Source: Flectonema sp. DT1601 (taxonomy: Eukaryota > Euglenozoa > Diplonemea > Diplonemida > Diplonemidae). From it: 64,000 nucleotides of DNA. Positions 8,560-19,191 of this stretch are shown here, piece after piece (the first letter of the stretch is position 1; the number at the start of each line of letters is the position of its first letter). The notes beneath the pieces were generated by a model. The model did not search any database and was not told the DNA's origin. It saw only the letters and a program-made list of their open reading frames with translations. The stretch is taken from positions 1-64,000 of the forward strand of contig OZ025782.1 of NCBI GenBank assembly GCA_964019425.1, read 5' to 3'. A program made the position numbers and the translations under genes.

Positions 8560-9477
8560 TCACATATTTATCTTTAGCAAGATCACAGCAACCGATGTCC
8601 CTGCAGCTCGCACTTGAAAATTATCTTCAATCTTCTTCAAAGCAGTAACGTAACATCCACGTTTCAGAATAAGGTTTGCTTCCTTCCACAAGTATTCCGT
8701 CTCTGAAAGGGCCTGTTAAAGGAAATAAGAAATTAATCAACGTAACTCGTTACTCATAAGACATGCGAGGACGTTTTGTGGGATGTCGAGACAACAGTAG
8801 TGAATCCCAGGCGGGAATGTGACCCCGCAAGTATCACAGGCTGGTAATTGAAATTGGCGAATGGGTCAACATCGATGAACAGGAAGTCAGCCCTTGAAAT
8901 TCTCAATATAATCAAATGATAATTGGGAAAGAAAAAAAGAGTAAAAGGTCAAAGGGAAACACAAACAACATAATCTTTTGCAAAGAAGGGTCTTTTTGTT
9001 AGTACGTGTGTTGTTCTGGCTAATGTAATTTGACTTAATGGAAGCGGGAGAAAAAAAGAGAACGAAAAGGGTACGGTTTTGGAAATCTGAGGTTCAGTAC
9101 AGGGAGCACAGCTTTATCCATTGCAGGCACGGGACCGGTCGGTATACTTCAGAAGTGGTGAAAATAAAATAAAATTATGGGGTACGTTGGAAAAACTAAA
9201 GAATTTACACTAAACATTGTCGGGCCACAGTAAAGTCATTTTCCTGACCAACTCACGTAGCGGAAGTAGACGCAATCAGTTCCGTTTATTCTCACGCTGC
9301 TTAAACAGCTAGAAATACACAAGGGGTACAGATGGGTAAAAACACATGAGATGTCCTGTTCAGTTTTACAAGAACAAGTAATACGAGAATTGCCAACTCC
9401 ATTATTCACAGGATCAAGCCTGGAGCTGAAAGGGGGCTGTTTCAGGTACCATACGTTGGATGCATGAAGATCGTCAT
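8560..9477 (-). CDS. Candidate three-exon small gene (75 aa), unknown function
   Basis: Exons 9477-9455, 9308-9257 and 8712-8560 join in phase. Intron 1 is GTATGG...TATTTCTAG and intron 2 is GTGAGT...CCTTTAACAG. The product starts MTIFMHPT, continues CLSSVRINGTDCVYFRY and ALSETEYLWKEANLILKR, and ends VILLKINM. No family recognised. In another frame behind the stop lies a Cys-rich stretch (CRDIGCCDLAKDKYVKKRQ, then RCDGCGMTR), so the 3' structure may be longer or a base may be off. The gene sits immediately upstream of the LINE. Supported only by splice signals and open phase. Confidence 0.4.
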
Positions 9478-11962
9478 GTGTTACTATTTCACAATGGTCG
9501 ATAGAATATCACACACAAACCTACCAAAAAAAATAGGGAAAGAAACGAGAAGCCACCAAGAAAAGGAACTCCATAATGTTACTAAGAAACTGTAATAATA
9601 AACTCCACGGCGTGTAAGACCAGCGTCTTTGAAATCGCCACTTCGCCGTAACATGACCAATAGAAAGTGTCGACTTCCGACACAACAGATTTGGACTAAA
9701 TCTGAATCACTTACCTGAACTAATAAAGAACTACAATCATTTTCTTTTATTTTTTTTGAATTATGAAACATAGGCAAGAATAATTCGCGTAGTGTCCACA
9801 AACTCGGACCTGGGCAAGGTCATTTATGTTTGCCAGTCTTTATTAGCTCAAAAAAGAAAAGAAAACACGCACAAGAACGAAGAAACACTCAGACAGTTCC
9901 ATTTGGAACATCTTCTGGCGAGACCTCACCTCAGTCTACAAAACAGTCGCTTCACAATAATCACCAACCCAACTGTACTTTACCGTTTTTGAAAATCGAT
10001 TGAATGAATTTCTTCGATTTCTGTGTTGCCAAATGATGAAGACCACCAGAGGCTTGACTGACGGCAAAGGTCGGCGAGTGAACCAGAAGTATCTGATATT
10101 TAATCTTCCAAAAAAAATCTGAAAAAACAATAATACCACACCAGCATATCACAAGTATATTTTTACTGTATTTATGTGAAATTGCTAAAAGCCGTATCCT
10201 AACATTAAAGCAGGTGAGAGAACACGCAAAAATTCTTTGTTATTATGATTAAGGGAAGACAGTAATATTTTCACTGTCATTCGTACCATCTCTAGGACTT
10301 CTGGAGAGTAGTCGACAGGCATGTCCTGAGAGATAAATCATCAAAACGATCTTCCCCATTAGACACCACAGCTTCACCTTATTCTAAACGAACAAGGTTA
10401 ATAAGTTAAAACAAAGTGAGCAGTGTTCCTCCAGTTGATGAGAACCAAATGATAACCAAAACCTTATATATTCTTTATAACACATGTGCTTACAGTTTTC
10501 AATCATGTAGTGCCGGCAGAGAGCCTTTGTACGTAAAAACAACAGCAAAAAAAAAAAAAGAAAGAAAAAAAAAAAAAACACAGTAGTTCAGCACTCACAA
10601 CTATGAAAAATATTGATTGGAAATGTGTGGCACGTCGTAACAAATTAAAAAGAATAAATAAATTGAAAGATACGAACAGACGTTACGACTGCTGTCGTCG
10701 ATTCCATAAACGGTAATAGGAATGCCAGAGAACTGCTCCACAACGAAAGCAGAGAATGTGTTTAGGCAGAATAATTAATGGAAAGTTCAATCGAGGAAAC
10801 AGCTTCAGGAAAGAAAGACTAACTTACGGTACTTTGTCAAACTGCGTTTAATGCGGAGCTGCGAGAATCTGGTACGGAAACAAACAGAATTCAAAGACAA
10901 CGAAGCTCGTGATTACAACCATGACCATCAAAGCTCCAAGTGATGGTAAATCAGATCTCTTTATCATTGCTGGGGAGTTATCAGAAGAAAAATAATTAAT
11001 AAAATAAAAATAAGAGACACCACAGCATTGAGTCCCTGAAAGGTATTAAGTGACATCAGATACCCAATGTGAATATCCGAGAGGAGACAATTATTGAAGT
11101 CTCGATATTGTCTACGAATGAAATCAAGTTAGGCATCCCTTTCGAGTTGGGAATTGACAGAGAAAGTCGCAGTTTTGCAGTACTACAGAACAAGAGCTTT
11201 TGGGAACCTTTGGGAGATAATAAAACAAATCTCCTGTCAGTGCAGACTGAAACTCAAATGTATCGAACTTAGCGAGAAAAAGGGGGTACCGGTCAAAGGA
11301 AAAAAGGGGGATGTAAAAACAGATGGGATGAATCTGGACTGGCGAATAAAACTGATAAGTTGTGCGGCTCAAACAATCAGCAGCAAGTTCTGTTTCACAC
11401 AGAACTTAAATTGATTGCATTCACAATACCGATGAGAATAAAAGAAAAGGGGGACGTGATATAGAATGAAAATGAGAATGAGAATGAGAATGAAAATCGG
11501 TTGCGAGAAAACCTTGACGTGGCTTACGATAGGAGGTGTGTCAAATATCAGGGCGGTGCTTCCTATTACACCTGCGCTGCCAAACATATTTCTGCATTCG
11601 CTGATAGCAAGAAAAAAGAACAACGAAAAAAAAAAGGGAAGAACGCAATTTTTGAGAAAAAGAAAGGAACAAACACGATATGAAACCTATAGAGAAGGGA
11701 CAGCCCACTATCCTTTTAGCTACCAAAAGAAAAAAGTAAGACCATGAGCCAATAATTGTAGGATGAATAGCAATTCACCACCTTGCGGACAATTCAAGTT
11801 GATCTGCAAAAACAACATGCTCTTCGTTAGTTCTTCATTCTGGTGTTTGATTTTATATATATTTTTTTTGTATTTGGTAATTAACAACCAGAATTAAAAG
11901 TTCTTACGAGTTGCTCTTTGAAAACTTCTCAACTTGAAATACTGAATTCAATAAAATCAAGT
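9478..11962. other. 2.5-kb stretch with many splice-like signals, gene structure unresolved
   Basis: No long ORF. The minus strand has several good-looking acceptors and donors: TTGTTTTTTCAG at about 10130, GTAAGTGATTC at about 9714, GTAAGTTAG at about 10828, TATTAACCTTGTTCGTTTAG at about 10384. It also has protein-like open pieces, including a start MIKRSDLPSLGALMVMVVIT at about 10966 directly behind CTCCCCAG, resembling a signal-anchor, and MPVDYSPEVLEMV at about 10323. A 105-codon frame (9801-9484) overlaps these. The pieces could not be joined with confidence. A putative intron lies directly behind the CCCH gene (donor about 11910, acceptor TTGTTTTTGCAG about 11804). Confidence 0.3.
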
Positions 11963-12706
11963 TTACGAGACTTCACTTGATTCCGCAGGTGCGGGAGCTC
12001 CAGGGGTTTCAGCTCTCTGTTTCTTACGATGAATGTGAAGCTTGTGACACTTGTCACCCTTCTGACATTTTTTAGAGTTTGCGTCTGATCCAAAGTGAGG
12101 ACACCGGCGTAGTGTTTGAAGTGGGACTCTCCACTGAGATTGACAAGTGCGGCATCTGAGGGTAATTGCACCACTGCGAGCACGAATATTATCCCAATTG
12201 TTGTGCTCACATGGTGGAGTCACTGGTTCCGGTTTAGCTGGTTTTGCACCACCAGATCCATTACTCGTATTTGATTCCTCTGGGGACGCTGCATTGCTAT
12301 TTACCTTGCTGGGACATTGATTTCCCATTTGCAATACCTCCTCGACAATCAAATCCAATGACGAAAACACCTGCTGAGTATTCCTAATGGAGGCTGCCCC
12401 CTTCGCTCCTTCGACGTGTCGTAGTATTCTTTGAATTGCTTCTGAATGAGCCAAGCCGCTCAAGTCCATTGGTACCGGCAAGTGACTAGGGTTGCTATAA
12501 ATGTTATTTATGATGTTGGTGTTATTTAGAAGCTGTTGGTGAGGTTCGCACAGGGCGTATGGGTGGTGCTGTCTGATGTTACTCGTAGTCGACACCGACA
12601 TTGATGTTGGAGGGTGAGAAGACATGTCTACTCCTCCGTACCCGGCAGCTGTTGACATAAACGCTGGCTCATCACCGTATTGAAACCAATCTGGAAGACC
12701 TTCCAT
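11963..12706 (-). CDS. CCCH/Cys-rich zinc-finger protein
   Basis: 247 aa. The N-terminal half is low-complexity (Asn, Ser, His-rich) with a helical segment around residues 85-130. The C-terminal third carries a conserved-looking Cys/His module: CEHNNWDNIRARSG, LRCRTCQSQW, RRCPHFG, CQKGDKCHKLHIHRKKQ. The spacing suggests two zinc sites, one CCCH-like, and thus RNA or DNA binding; I cannot name a family. The start is the first ATG behind the acceptor TTTATTTTTTTTATAG, consistent with trans-splicing. Confidence 0.7.
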   Translation of the reverse strand: MEGLPDWFQYGDEPAFMSTAAGYGGVDMSSHPPTSMSVSTTSNIRQHHPYALCEPHQQLLNNTNIINNIYSNPSHLPVPMDLSGLAHSEAIQRILRHVEGAKGAASIRNTQQVFSSLDLIVEEVLQMGNQCPSKVNSNAASPEESNTSNGSGGAKPAKPEPVTPPCEHNNWDNIRARSGAITLRCRTCQSQWRVPLQTLRRCPHFGSDANSKKCQKGDKCHKLHIHRKKQRAETPGAPAPAESSEVS

Positions 12707-13147
12707 TTTATAACTTTCTGTCCTCCTGTGCTATAAAAAAAATAAAGTTCTTGTTGTTGTCAAAAGGCGGCACTAAACAGCTCTTGTCTCGATCAGGGAA
12801 GTGAAATTAAAATTTTTCTATTATCCTGTTAAAGTTAGAAGAGAGTTAAACAACAGAACACTCAGATGAATAATGATAAGAACAACATGTGGAGTGTTGT
12901 TCAACAGTGACAGGATGCTGATGTAGCTCAGACTAACTCATTTAATTAATATCCGAAGCAATGAAGAGTCTAATGGGTGTTCGTAAGTAAGTCAACTTGT
13001 GGTACCTCACGGCGCCTTAAGTCGATTAATGCGATACCACAAGACACGGTTCATGTCTCTCGCACAGTTAACACACCTCAAGTATTCCGTAGTGTGTAGT
13101 AGGCTACTTCTGCTTAAATTCTGAATTCGGAATTGTATTCGAAAGAA

Positions 13148-13462
13148 CTATTGAAGTGTTGATTTGCTTCCATAAATTGTGGTCACACGTTTTCTAACTG
13201 CCTCAAACCCAATTAAACCTATAACCAGTTTCTTACTGTCTGCTGCTTCTTTTTTAGCAACTGCTTTGTCCCTCTTTTGCTTCGCCTTTGCCTTTCCAAC
13301 AGTTTCATCGACCCGGTTTAAATTCTCAGCAAGTGACTTAGCCATGTCAATACCTCTCTGATCTTTCACACATACCATTTTCGGTTCTCTTTTCTTTGAA
13401 AACGGTGGAGGCTTCGACTTCTTCTTGTTCTTGTCTCTTTTTATTCTACTCCACAACGCCAT
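13148..13462 (-). CDS. Small basic protein (105 aa), unknown
   Basis: It starts MALWSRIKRDKNKKKSK, is Lys-rich throughout (KAKAKQKRDKAVAKKEAADS) and ends in an apolar segment LVIGLIGFEAVRKRVTTIYG. Such composition suits a ribosome-associated or nucleolar protein, but no family is recognised. A 5' intron (donor GAG|GTAAGTACT at about 13560, acceptor TTCCTCTAAG at about 13480) probably lies in the leader. An upstream exon with acceptor TTTGCTTTGCAG at about 13622 is open in frame but has no ATG in that frame, so the start at 13462 is preferred. Confidence 0.55.
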   Translation of the reverse strand: MALWSRIKRDKNKKKSKPPPFSKKREPKMVCVKDQRGIDMAKSLAENLNRVDETVGKAKAKQKRDKAVAKKEAADSKKLVIGLIGFEAVRKRVTTIYGSKSTLQ

Positions 13463-13758
13463 TTTATTAACTTCGACAGCCTTAGAGGAATACAGATAAA
13501 AGGATTTCAGTGACATGTTTTTAGGACCGAAGAAAAATTAATGAAAAATAGTACTTACCTCTGCACTGAGGTACACGGCTTTGAAAGACGCTGCATTTTT
13601 TTTGATGAGAAGCTTATGTCTGCAAAGCAAAGACAATGAATTCAATCAGTAGGTGTAGCGTTAAGTGGTAAATAAATTTCTAATCTACACTACAAACAGG
13701 GGGAGAAACTTTACTAATGAATGTATTACACGAAAATAAAAATTTTAAAATTAAACTT

Positions 13759-15082
13759 TTATTGCGGTGGGGACATAGGTGACGGATTACCAACGTTAGA
13801 ATCGGGTGATAGTTCAGTCGGAGACTGCGACTGAGCCGGGTAATTAATATGTGATGCTGAATACGCGTTAGTCGGAGGTGATGGGTGTGCCAGAATGGAC
13901 GACAACCGATTTGGGGTGTGGAGGTCCGGGTACTTAATTTTCATTGCAGTTTCCCTCTCAGAGAGTTCACGTTTGAGCCGATCAATAGCTCGCTGCTCAA
14001 TCTCAGTTAGGCGAATGTCACGGCGATTTTGCTGATTATACATATCGTCAACTTCCTTCTCTCGAAGCATAACAGCTGCTTCTCGTTTCTCGATAGCAGA
14101 CAGCCCGTCAGAACACTCTCGCATGAGGCGTTTGATTCGAAGCTTTTCCTCAGCCTTCTCCGAGTCAAACAAGTGAATGCTATCTTCAAGAGTTTTCCAT
14201 TTCTGCTCCCTCGTATTTCGAAATGCTTCCTCAGCAGTTTTTAGTTCTCGTTCTCGTTCATCAACAGCGCGCATACGTTCCGTTATTGACTTTTCTGCTG
14301 ACGCGTAGCTTTGAATAGTCTCATCGAGGTCCTTCTCTCTGAGGGTTAGGGCGCGCTCTTTCAACTCTAACTCTTTCCCTCTGTTGATTAAGTCCACCTC
14401 CCGTTGGCTGATAAGTCTTCTGGTTTCTTGGAGCTGACGTTCTTGTTCATCGAGAATTGTAGCCCTCTTATCGAGATCGGTTGTTGACTTTGAAAACATT
14501 CTCTCTTGAGTCAGGAGATGCTTTCGATGCTTCTCTACCATCTCTGATACTTCCTTTTCTCGTTCTTCAAATCGGATTGTCTCTCCTTCCGACTTCGTTC
14601 GCAGAGCATCTTCCTTCTCCTGCAGAACGCGTAATCTATCTAACTCGTCGTGTCTACGCTCATCAAGCGACTTTTCCCGTACCCGCAGTGCTCTCTCCTT
14701 CTCAGAGATATCTACCGCTCTTGGACTCGCAGCGACTGCACTTGCTCGCGAAAGTTCATTCTTCAGCTTGCGGTCTTCCGATTTTTCGAGTTCCCTGTTT
14801 GCAAATAGTTCCAAAGTCCGTGGATCAGAAAAACTACATCAGTAGAACTTACAACGTAACTAACATACCGAGTGTCTTTTTCAATTTCCTTTAATCGAAT
14901 GCTACGAGCTGTCTTGTATGCTTCAACTTGCGCCTGTTTGAAGTTGTTGAGTAGTTCTTTAAGAAGCTCTCAGTTGAGAATTCATTACACATTCTTGTAC
15001 ACTGTTACTCACATACCATCATCTGTAAAGGTTCTGTTTGTGCAGGTCTGGGTGAACTGCCCGGGTTTCCAACCCAGCTCAT
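13759..15082 (-). CDS. Long coiled-coil protein, three exons, one 35-nt intron
   Basis: Exons 15082-15017, 14966-14869 and 14833-13759 give 412 codons in phase. Exon 1 starts MSWVGNPGSSPRPAQTE. Exon 2 encodes LLKELLNNFKQAQVEAYKTA. Exon 3 is nearly all charged heptad coiled coil (repeated RERELK, KEKDLDE, EKREAAV patterns), followed by a Pro/Ser-rich tail after about residue 340. Intron 1 is GTATGTGAG...ACTGAGAG. Intron 2 (14868-14834) is only 35 nt, GTATGTTAG...TACTGATGTAG. A cytoskeletal or flagellar structural role would suit, but this is inference. Confidence 0.75.
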
Positions 15083-15378
15083 GTTGATACCTCCCCCGCT
15101 TGAAGAAAATATTTTACAAATAATTACAAACACTACTCAGTCTTCGAATAACTGTTCGTTAGATTGTTTTCCCTTTTGAAGGACATCTCACGATCTCAAT
15201 ACCATGTGATAGCTGTAGAAGGTGTTGTAGTACTCGCAGAATTAAAGTTTTACTTATTATCAGGCTTCATAATTTCCTGTTTTCGACCCGTAAAAGGTGC
15301 GTCGCTAACAAACGACATCATCATAGTCTCGTTGTCCTTGTCGAGAGCTAAACCAATTCGCAATTAGTTTGACTTCGA

Positions 15379-17715
15379 TCAACCCACATCAACCTTTGCC
15401 CTCTTAGCTTTTGTTATAACTGGATACTTCGCTTCAATAATTCCGGCAACATTATCTGCTGAATAAAGTGAAATACCGAGTTCTTCTTCGAGGTTTGTGG
15501 GCTGAGCCATTGTTGTGAGCCACCTGCACGCAAGATTGATAGCGACGTCTGCAGAGAGATTGAGGTGTTCGGGTCTACTGAGACCTGCCTCGAGAAGCCA
15601 AGTTGGCAGCATGTCTCGACGTTCAGCAGATAAATATCTTTTATCAGCGAGGATCATCATTCCGTAATCCTTTTTGTTTCGTAAGACACGACCCATGCAC
15701 TGACTTGATTGACGCATGGCATCAAATGCTCTGTACGTCTGCTGAGGAATCTTCTTATTCTCTTCCATCCACTGCAACCGAACATTGAGCGCTTGGTCGT
15801 CTGGAGGTAAGTATGGGACACCAAAAATAACCACCGCTCTGCCGTAGTGCCCATCAAAATCAATCCCTTCGGCTACTTTCCCCCTAGCAATACTCATAAA
15901 TAATCCTCCCCTACCAACATCACAAGCTGTACGAAAGTTTGATAATGCTGCTTCAGTCTCAGTGATACTTTTTGTTTCGATAAATATTAATTTTTGCTTC
16001 GTCAACTCAGACAGTAATCCAATGGCATCCCAAGTACTGAGTACTTCTTCCATGTAGCGATATGATGTAAAGAAACAAACTACTCCGTCTGGTACAACCT
16101 GACAAAGTTCCACCAAAAAGGATCCATAATTACGAACTACTTCTGGATTTTGTGACGATACTCGAGTCCTGTAGCTGGTACTCAATGGCGTAGTCTCGTG
16201 AGATTCCTGCAGCGACTGCTGGTCTGCACCTCTGCTCAGAATAAGTGGATATGCACAAGGCCTTACGAAGGTTGGTTTTAGTGATCGCTTTAGCGTGGGG
16301 GCGAACCCCAACATGTTTTCGTACATTTCGAGTGGGGATAAGGTACCCGAAGTCAGAAGAACATTTCGGTATTTCTGAAAGATGTTTCGCATTCCGATGC
16401 TGGCATCACAACAAATTAACGAATAAGCAGAATCCCAATGTGTATTCGCTGAAGAAGCTTCTTCCGGCTCGTAGACTACGCGAAATCCTTCCTCTGCGTA
16501 GGTAGCAAGAGTCGTCACAAGATGTACCATCAGCTGTATGTTAGCAAACCCGTCACTTACTTCCTTTAATGTTCTCAGTAGCAGTCGCAGTCGATCTGCT
16601 GCGAACACCAACTGTTTTGATTGAATTAAAACATGATCCTTAATAGAAGAGAGGGCGTCTTGTGGTGTTTGCACTTCAATTCGAGTAGTTTTCTTTGCAA
16701 ATCGATCATTAAAATAATCAGTCAGTCTGCGTAACATTCCCGCAAAATGCTCAGCTTTTCGCATATTACCCGGCACTAAGTCTTCCACTGGAGCGCCTGT
16801 GCCATATCCGGCAGTTTGGTTCTCACTTACGAGAGCGTTGTATTCCGCCTGTAAGGCTGCCGAGTCCGTGTCGCGGCATTTCTTGATAATCTTTAGCAGC
16901 TTTTTTGCTTCTTCACGAGCAGCTCTGGCGCTTGCTCGTGTGATGGTGTAGGTGAGAGCATCCATACAAACATTATCAATATTGTGTGCCTCATCATAAA
17001 CTACAACACTTGAAGAAGGGAAACCTGCAGTAATATGTTCAGCAACCTTTGGATCAATTGTGTACGGATACGACAGAACTACTACATCTGCAGAATCGAG
17101 TGCCCATCTAGCGAGCCAGTAAGGACAATGGTGTTTATCCTTTCCTGTTTCGATTAACGAATCGAGAGTGTAGACTCCTTTAGGTAAAGGGTTAGCAGGA
17201 GCACCATCTGAAAGAGAAGCATCGAAGTATGAACATCTTGGGCCTTCAATATCTTCTATATCAGGAATAGCACCTCCCTCAGCAGAGTCCCATGTGGTAG
17301 TTCTCGCAAAGCAGGCCGCATCTATTTCTGTAGAAGTTCTTGAGTTCCGAACTTCCGAATTAACACAAAGCGTGCTTCTGGCAGCCAGTCCTACACCCAG
17401 AATGGGTGGCTCCGGGAAGTCAGAATTCTCCATAATATAAACCATTAAGTTCTGCAATTCCTGTAACACCTTTTCAAGCTCCCCAGTAGTTCGCGTGCAG
17501 TAAATAACCTTTCCGACATCGTCTTTATGTTTTATTTTCCAAGACACTAATATTGACAGCAGAGAGATCGTTTTCCCCGTCCCGCAAGGCATCTCCATCA
17601 AACCATGTTTACCGCGATCGAGTAAGTTTTGCAACTCAGTAATGAACTGCAGCTGTTCAGGGTATATCGTTTCGTATGGGAACCAGACATCCAGACCAGG
17701 GAGGGGTATTTTCAT
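15379..17715 (-). CDS. ERCC2: XPD/ERCC2-type DNA helicase of TFIIH
   Basis: 778 aa in one exon, close to the usual ~760. It is an ATP-dependent 5'-3' helicase of TFIIH, used in nucleotide excision repair and promoter opening. Visible: PYETIYPEQLQFI at the N-terminus, Walker A MPCGTGKTIS (about 41-50), the four iron-sulfur cysteines (LCVNS, DAACFA, PRCSYF, HHCPYW, about 115-200), the DEAH box VVYDEAHNID (about 238), LTSGTLSPLEMY (motif III region), IARGKVAEGIDF (motif V) and SQCMGRVLRNKKDYG (motif VI). All key residues are present. The start lies 8 nt behind the acceptor TTTTTTTTCGCAG. Together with the Fe-S cysteines and length, this favours XPD over RTEL1 or FANCJ. Confidence 0.96.
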   Translation of the reverse strand: MKIPLPGLDVWFPYETIYPEQLQFITELQNLLDRGKHGLMEMPCGTGKTISLLSILVSWKIKHKDDVGKVIYCTRTTGELEKVLQELQNLMVYIMENSDFPEPPILGVGLAARSTLCVNSEVRNSRTSTEIDAACFARTTTWDSAEGGAIPDIEDIEGPRCSYFDASLSDGAPANPLPKGVYTLDSLIETGKDKHHCPYWLARWALDSADVVVLSYPYTIDPKVAEHITAGFPSSSVVVYDEAHNIDNVCMDALTYTITRASARAAREEAKKLLKIIKKCRDTDSAALQAEYNALVSENQTAGYGTGAPVEDLVPGNMRKAEHFAGMLRRLTDYFNDRFAKKTTRIEVQTPQDALSSIKDHVLIQSKQLVFAADRLRLLLRTLKEVSDGFANIQLMVHLVTTLATYAEEGFRVVYEPEEASSANTHWDSAYSLICCDASIGMRNIFQKYRNVLLTSGTLSPLEMYENMLGFAPTLKRSLKPTFVRPCAYPLILSRGADQQSLQESHETTPLSTSYRTRVSSQNPEVVRNYGSFLVELCQVVPDGVVCFFTSYRYMEEVLSTWDAIGLLSELTKQKLIFIETKSITETEAALSNFRTACDVGRGGLFMSIARGKVAEGIDFDGHYGRAVVIFGVPYLPPDDQALNVRLQWMEENKKIPQQTYRAFDAMRQSSQCMGRVLRNKKDYGMMILADKRYLSAERRDMLPTWLLEAGLSRPEHLNLSADVAINLACRWLTTMAQPTNLEEELGISLYSADNVAGIIEAKYPVITKAKRAKVDVG

Positions 17716-17970
17716 TGGGGGGACTGCGAAAAAAAACTACTATTTCTTTCCCTCAAGAATACAACACTGCAAACTAACCTTTTCCGAAGCTAGTTGTAAA
17801 CAATTACGAGAAGTTAAATATACCGAAACTCAGCTAAATAATAAAAAGTGTTCAGTTTAAAAGTGTAGTTGGTAGAAAAAAGAAGTTCAAGAAACAAACT
17901 AATAAGAATCGTATAAACGCCTGCAGGTTAGAAGGTTGCGGGTTACGAAGTTGACGTTTTGAATGATTGA

Positions 17971-19191
17971 TCACATCACAGAACAGTTATTATTATTATT
18001 ATTATTATTATTGTTGTCAGTCTCGATAGCTGCTTCTCGATATAAATTATTGTCAGCATCCTCAAGAACGGCATCATCGAGTTCTTGCGGAACGTGTGGA
18101 TGGTCATCGGGGAAGTCCGGGAGGATGTTTTCCTGTTCCTCAGGTTCTTCATCTATTTCATTCACAGCGTTCTGTTCATCAACGACAACGTCTTCACACT
18201 TGAAATCAAAACTCTCGAGGTGCATCTTCGGAGTGAATCCATTGTAATCTTTATCAGTCAAACTCAATCCGATATCGTCTGTCAGATATTTCCAACATTC
18301 TCTGATCGCACCCTTTCTTGCGGCGACATGCAGAGCAGTCTCACCAGCATCATTCCTGACTTTAGGATTTGCACCGTGATTTGCGAGTAACTTCATGGTT
18401 TCCAACGGCTGGGTATTTGATGCAGCTGCTAGAAACGCAGTTTTCCCGGACTGCAGAGTTGAGAAGTTCGGATCAAACCCGCACTGAAGTAGCCTTTCGA
18501 TAATATCAACAGCTCCTTGTTTAGATGCTTCTATTAGTGGGCTGTTGTTGTCTGTTGAGGAATCACTTCTGAATAGACCACTTTCAAATAAAGGATCGAT
18601 GCAATCTGTTCTTTGAAATCTCACAATCTTTGAAAACACTTTTTGAATTACATCAGCGTCTGCCCACGATGCGCAGTCGAGATTTAATAAATAATCAAAA
18701 ATGTTGACATCTTGTACCACTCGAACTGCCATACAGAGAGCATTGTCATATCGAGGAATAACTAAGTCTTGTAAGTCGTCTAAGAATCCATAGCTGTGCA
18801 ATATCTCGAGTGAAGTTAAATTATTAGACAGCAAGGTAGTGACGATTAGATTCACTCTGTTGTCAACTATTTGGGCATCAAAGAGTAGTTTGGTGACAGT
18901 GTGTTGTTTATTTATAATTGACTCATGGATTGCTTCACTCGAGGGTTGTACTTCAAGTTCTTTTAATTTATTCAAAGATTTAACTTTTAATGAAACATCC
19001 AACTCGAGGATGTCACTTGGAACTACTTGCTCTCCGTCTCTTAATTGGGTTCCTTCTTTTAAAATTACGAAGTTCCCCAACATCATTCCAGAAACTTCAG
19101 CAATCTTGTTCTCAATTAACTCCAACGGATCCAACGGACTGATGTCAACAGCGAATTCAATTCCCATGATGTCGATAACTGTGACACTCAT
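17971..19191 (-). CDS. Ankyrin-repeat protein with ubiquitin-like N-terminus and C-terminal CaaX box
   Basis: 406 aa. The first ~85 residues (MSVTVIDIMGIEFAVDIS ... VLKEGTQLRDGEQ region) look like a ubiquitin-like fold. Ankyrin repeats follow from about 100 to 320; clear units are NNSPLIEASKQGAVDIIERL, GKTAFLAAA and AGETALHVAARKGA. An acidic tail and an Asn run (N10, from an AAT microsatellite) end in CSVM, a canonical prenylation box with Met favouring farnesylation. The protein should be membrane-tethered. A shorter relative with the same UBL-ankyrin plan lies at 46289-46939. The partner is unknown. Confidence 0.8.
   Translation of the reverse strand: MSVTVIDIMGIEFAVDISPLDPLELIENKIAEVSGMMLGNFVILKEGTQLRDGEQVVPSDILELDVSLKVKSLNKLKELEVQPSSEAIHESIINKQHTVTKLLFDAQIVDNRVNLIVTTLLSNNLTSLEILHSYGFLDDLQDLVIPRYDNALCMAVRVVQDVNIFDYLLNLDCASWADADVIQKVFSKIVRFQRTDCIDPLFESGLFRSDSSTDNNSPLIEASKQGAVDIIERLLQCGFDPNFSTLQSGKTAFLAAASNTQPLETMKLLANHGANPKVRNDAGETALHVAARKGAIRECWKYLTDDIGLSLTDKDYNGFTPKMHLESFDFKCEDVVVDEQNAVNEIDEEPEEQENILPDFPDDHPHVPQELDDAVLEDADNNLYREAAIETDNNNNNNNNNNCSVM

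Noticed and set aside
9484-9801. 105-codon minus frame as an intact gene
   Set aside because: It crosses a strong donor (GTAAGTGATTC) and an acceptor, begins at a non-credible site and has no recognisable domain; kept only as part of the unresolved region.
11466-11747. Plus-strand frame with Asn-Glu repeats (about 11470-11690)
   Set aside because: Lacks an ATG in the protein-like frame and opposes the direction of all other genes; likely a GAGAAT microsatellite artefact.
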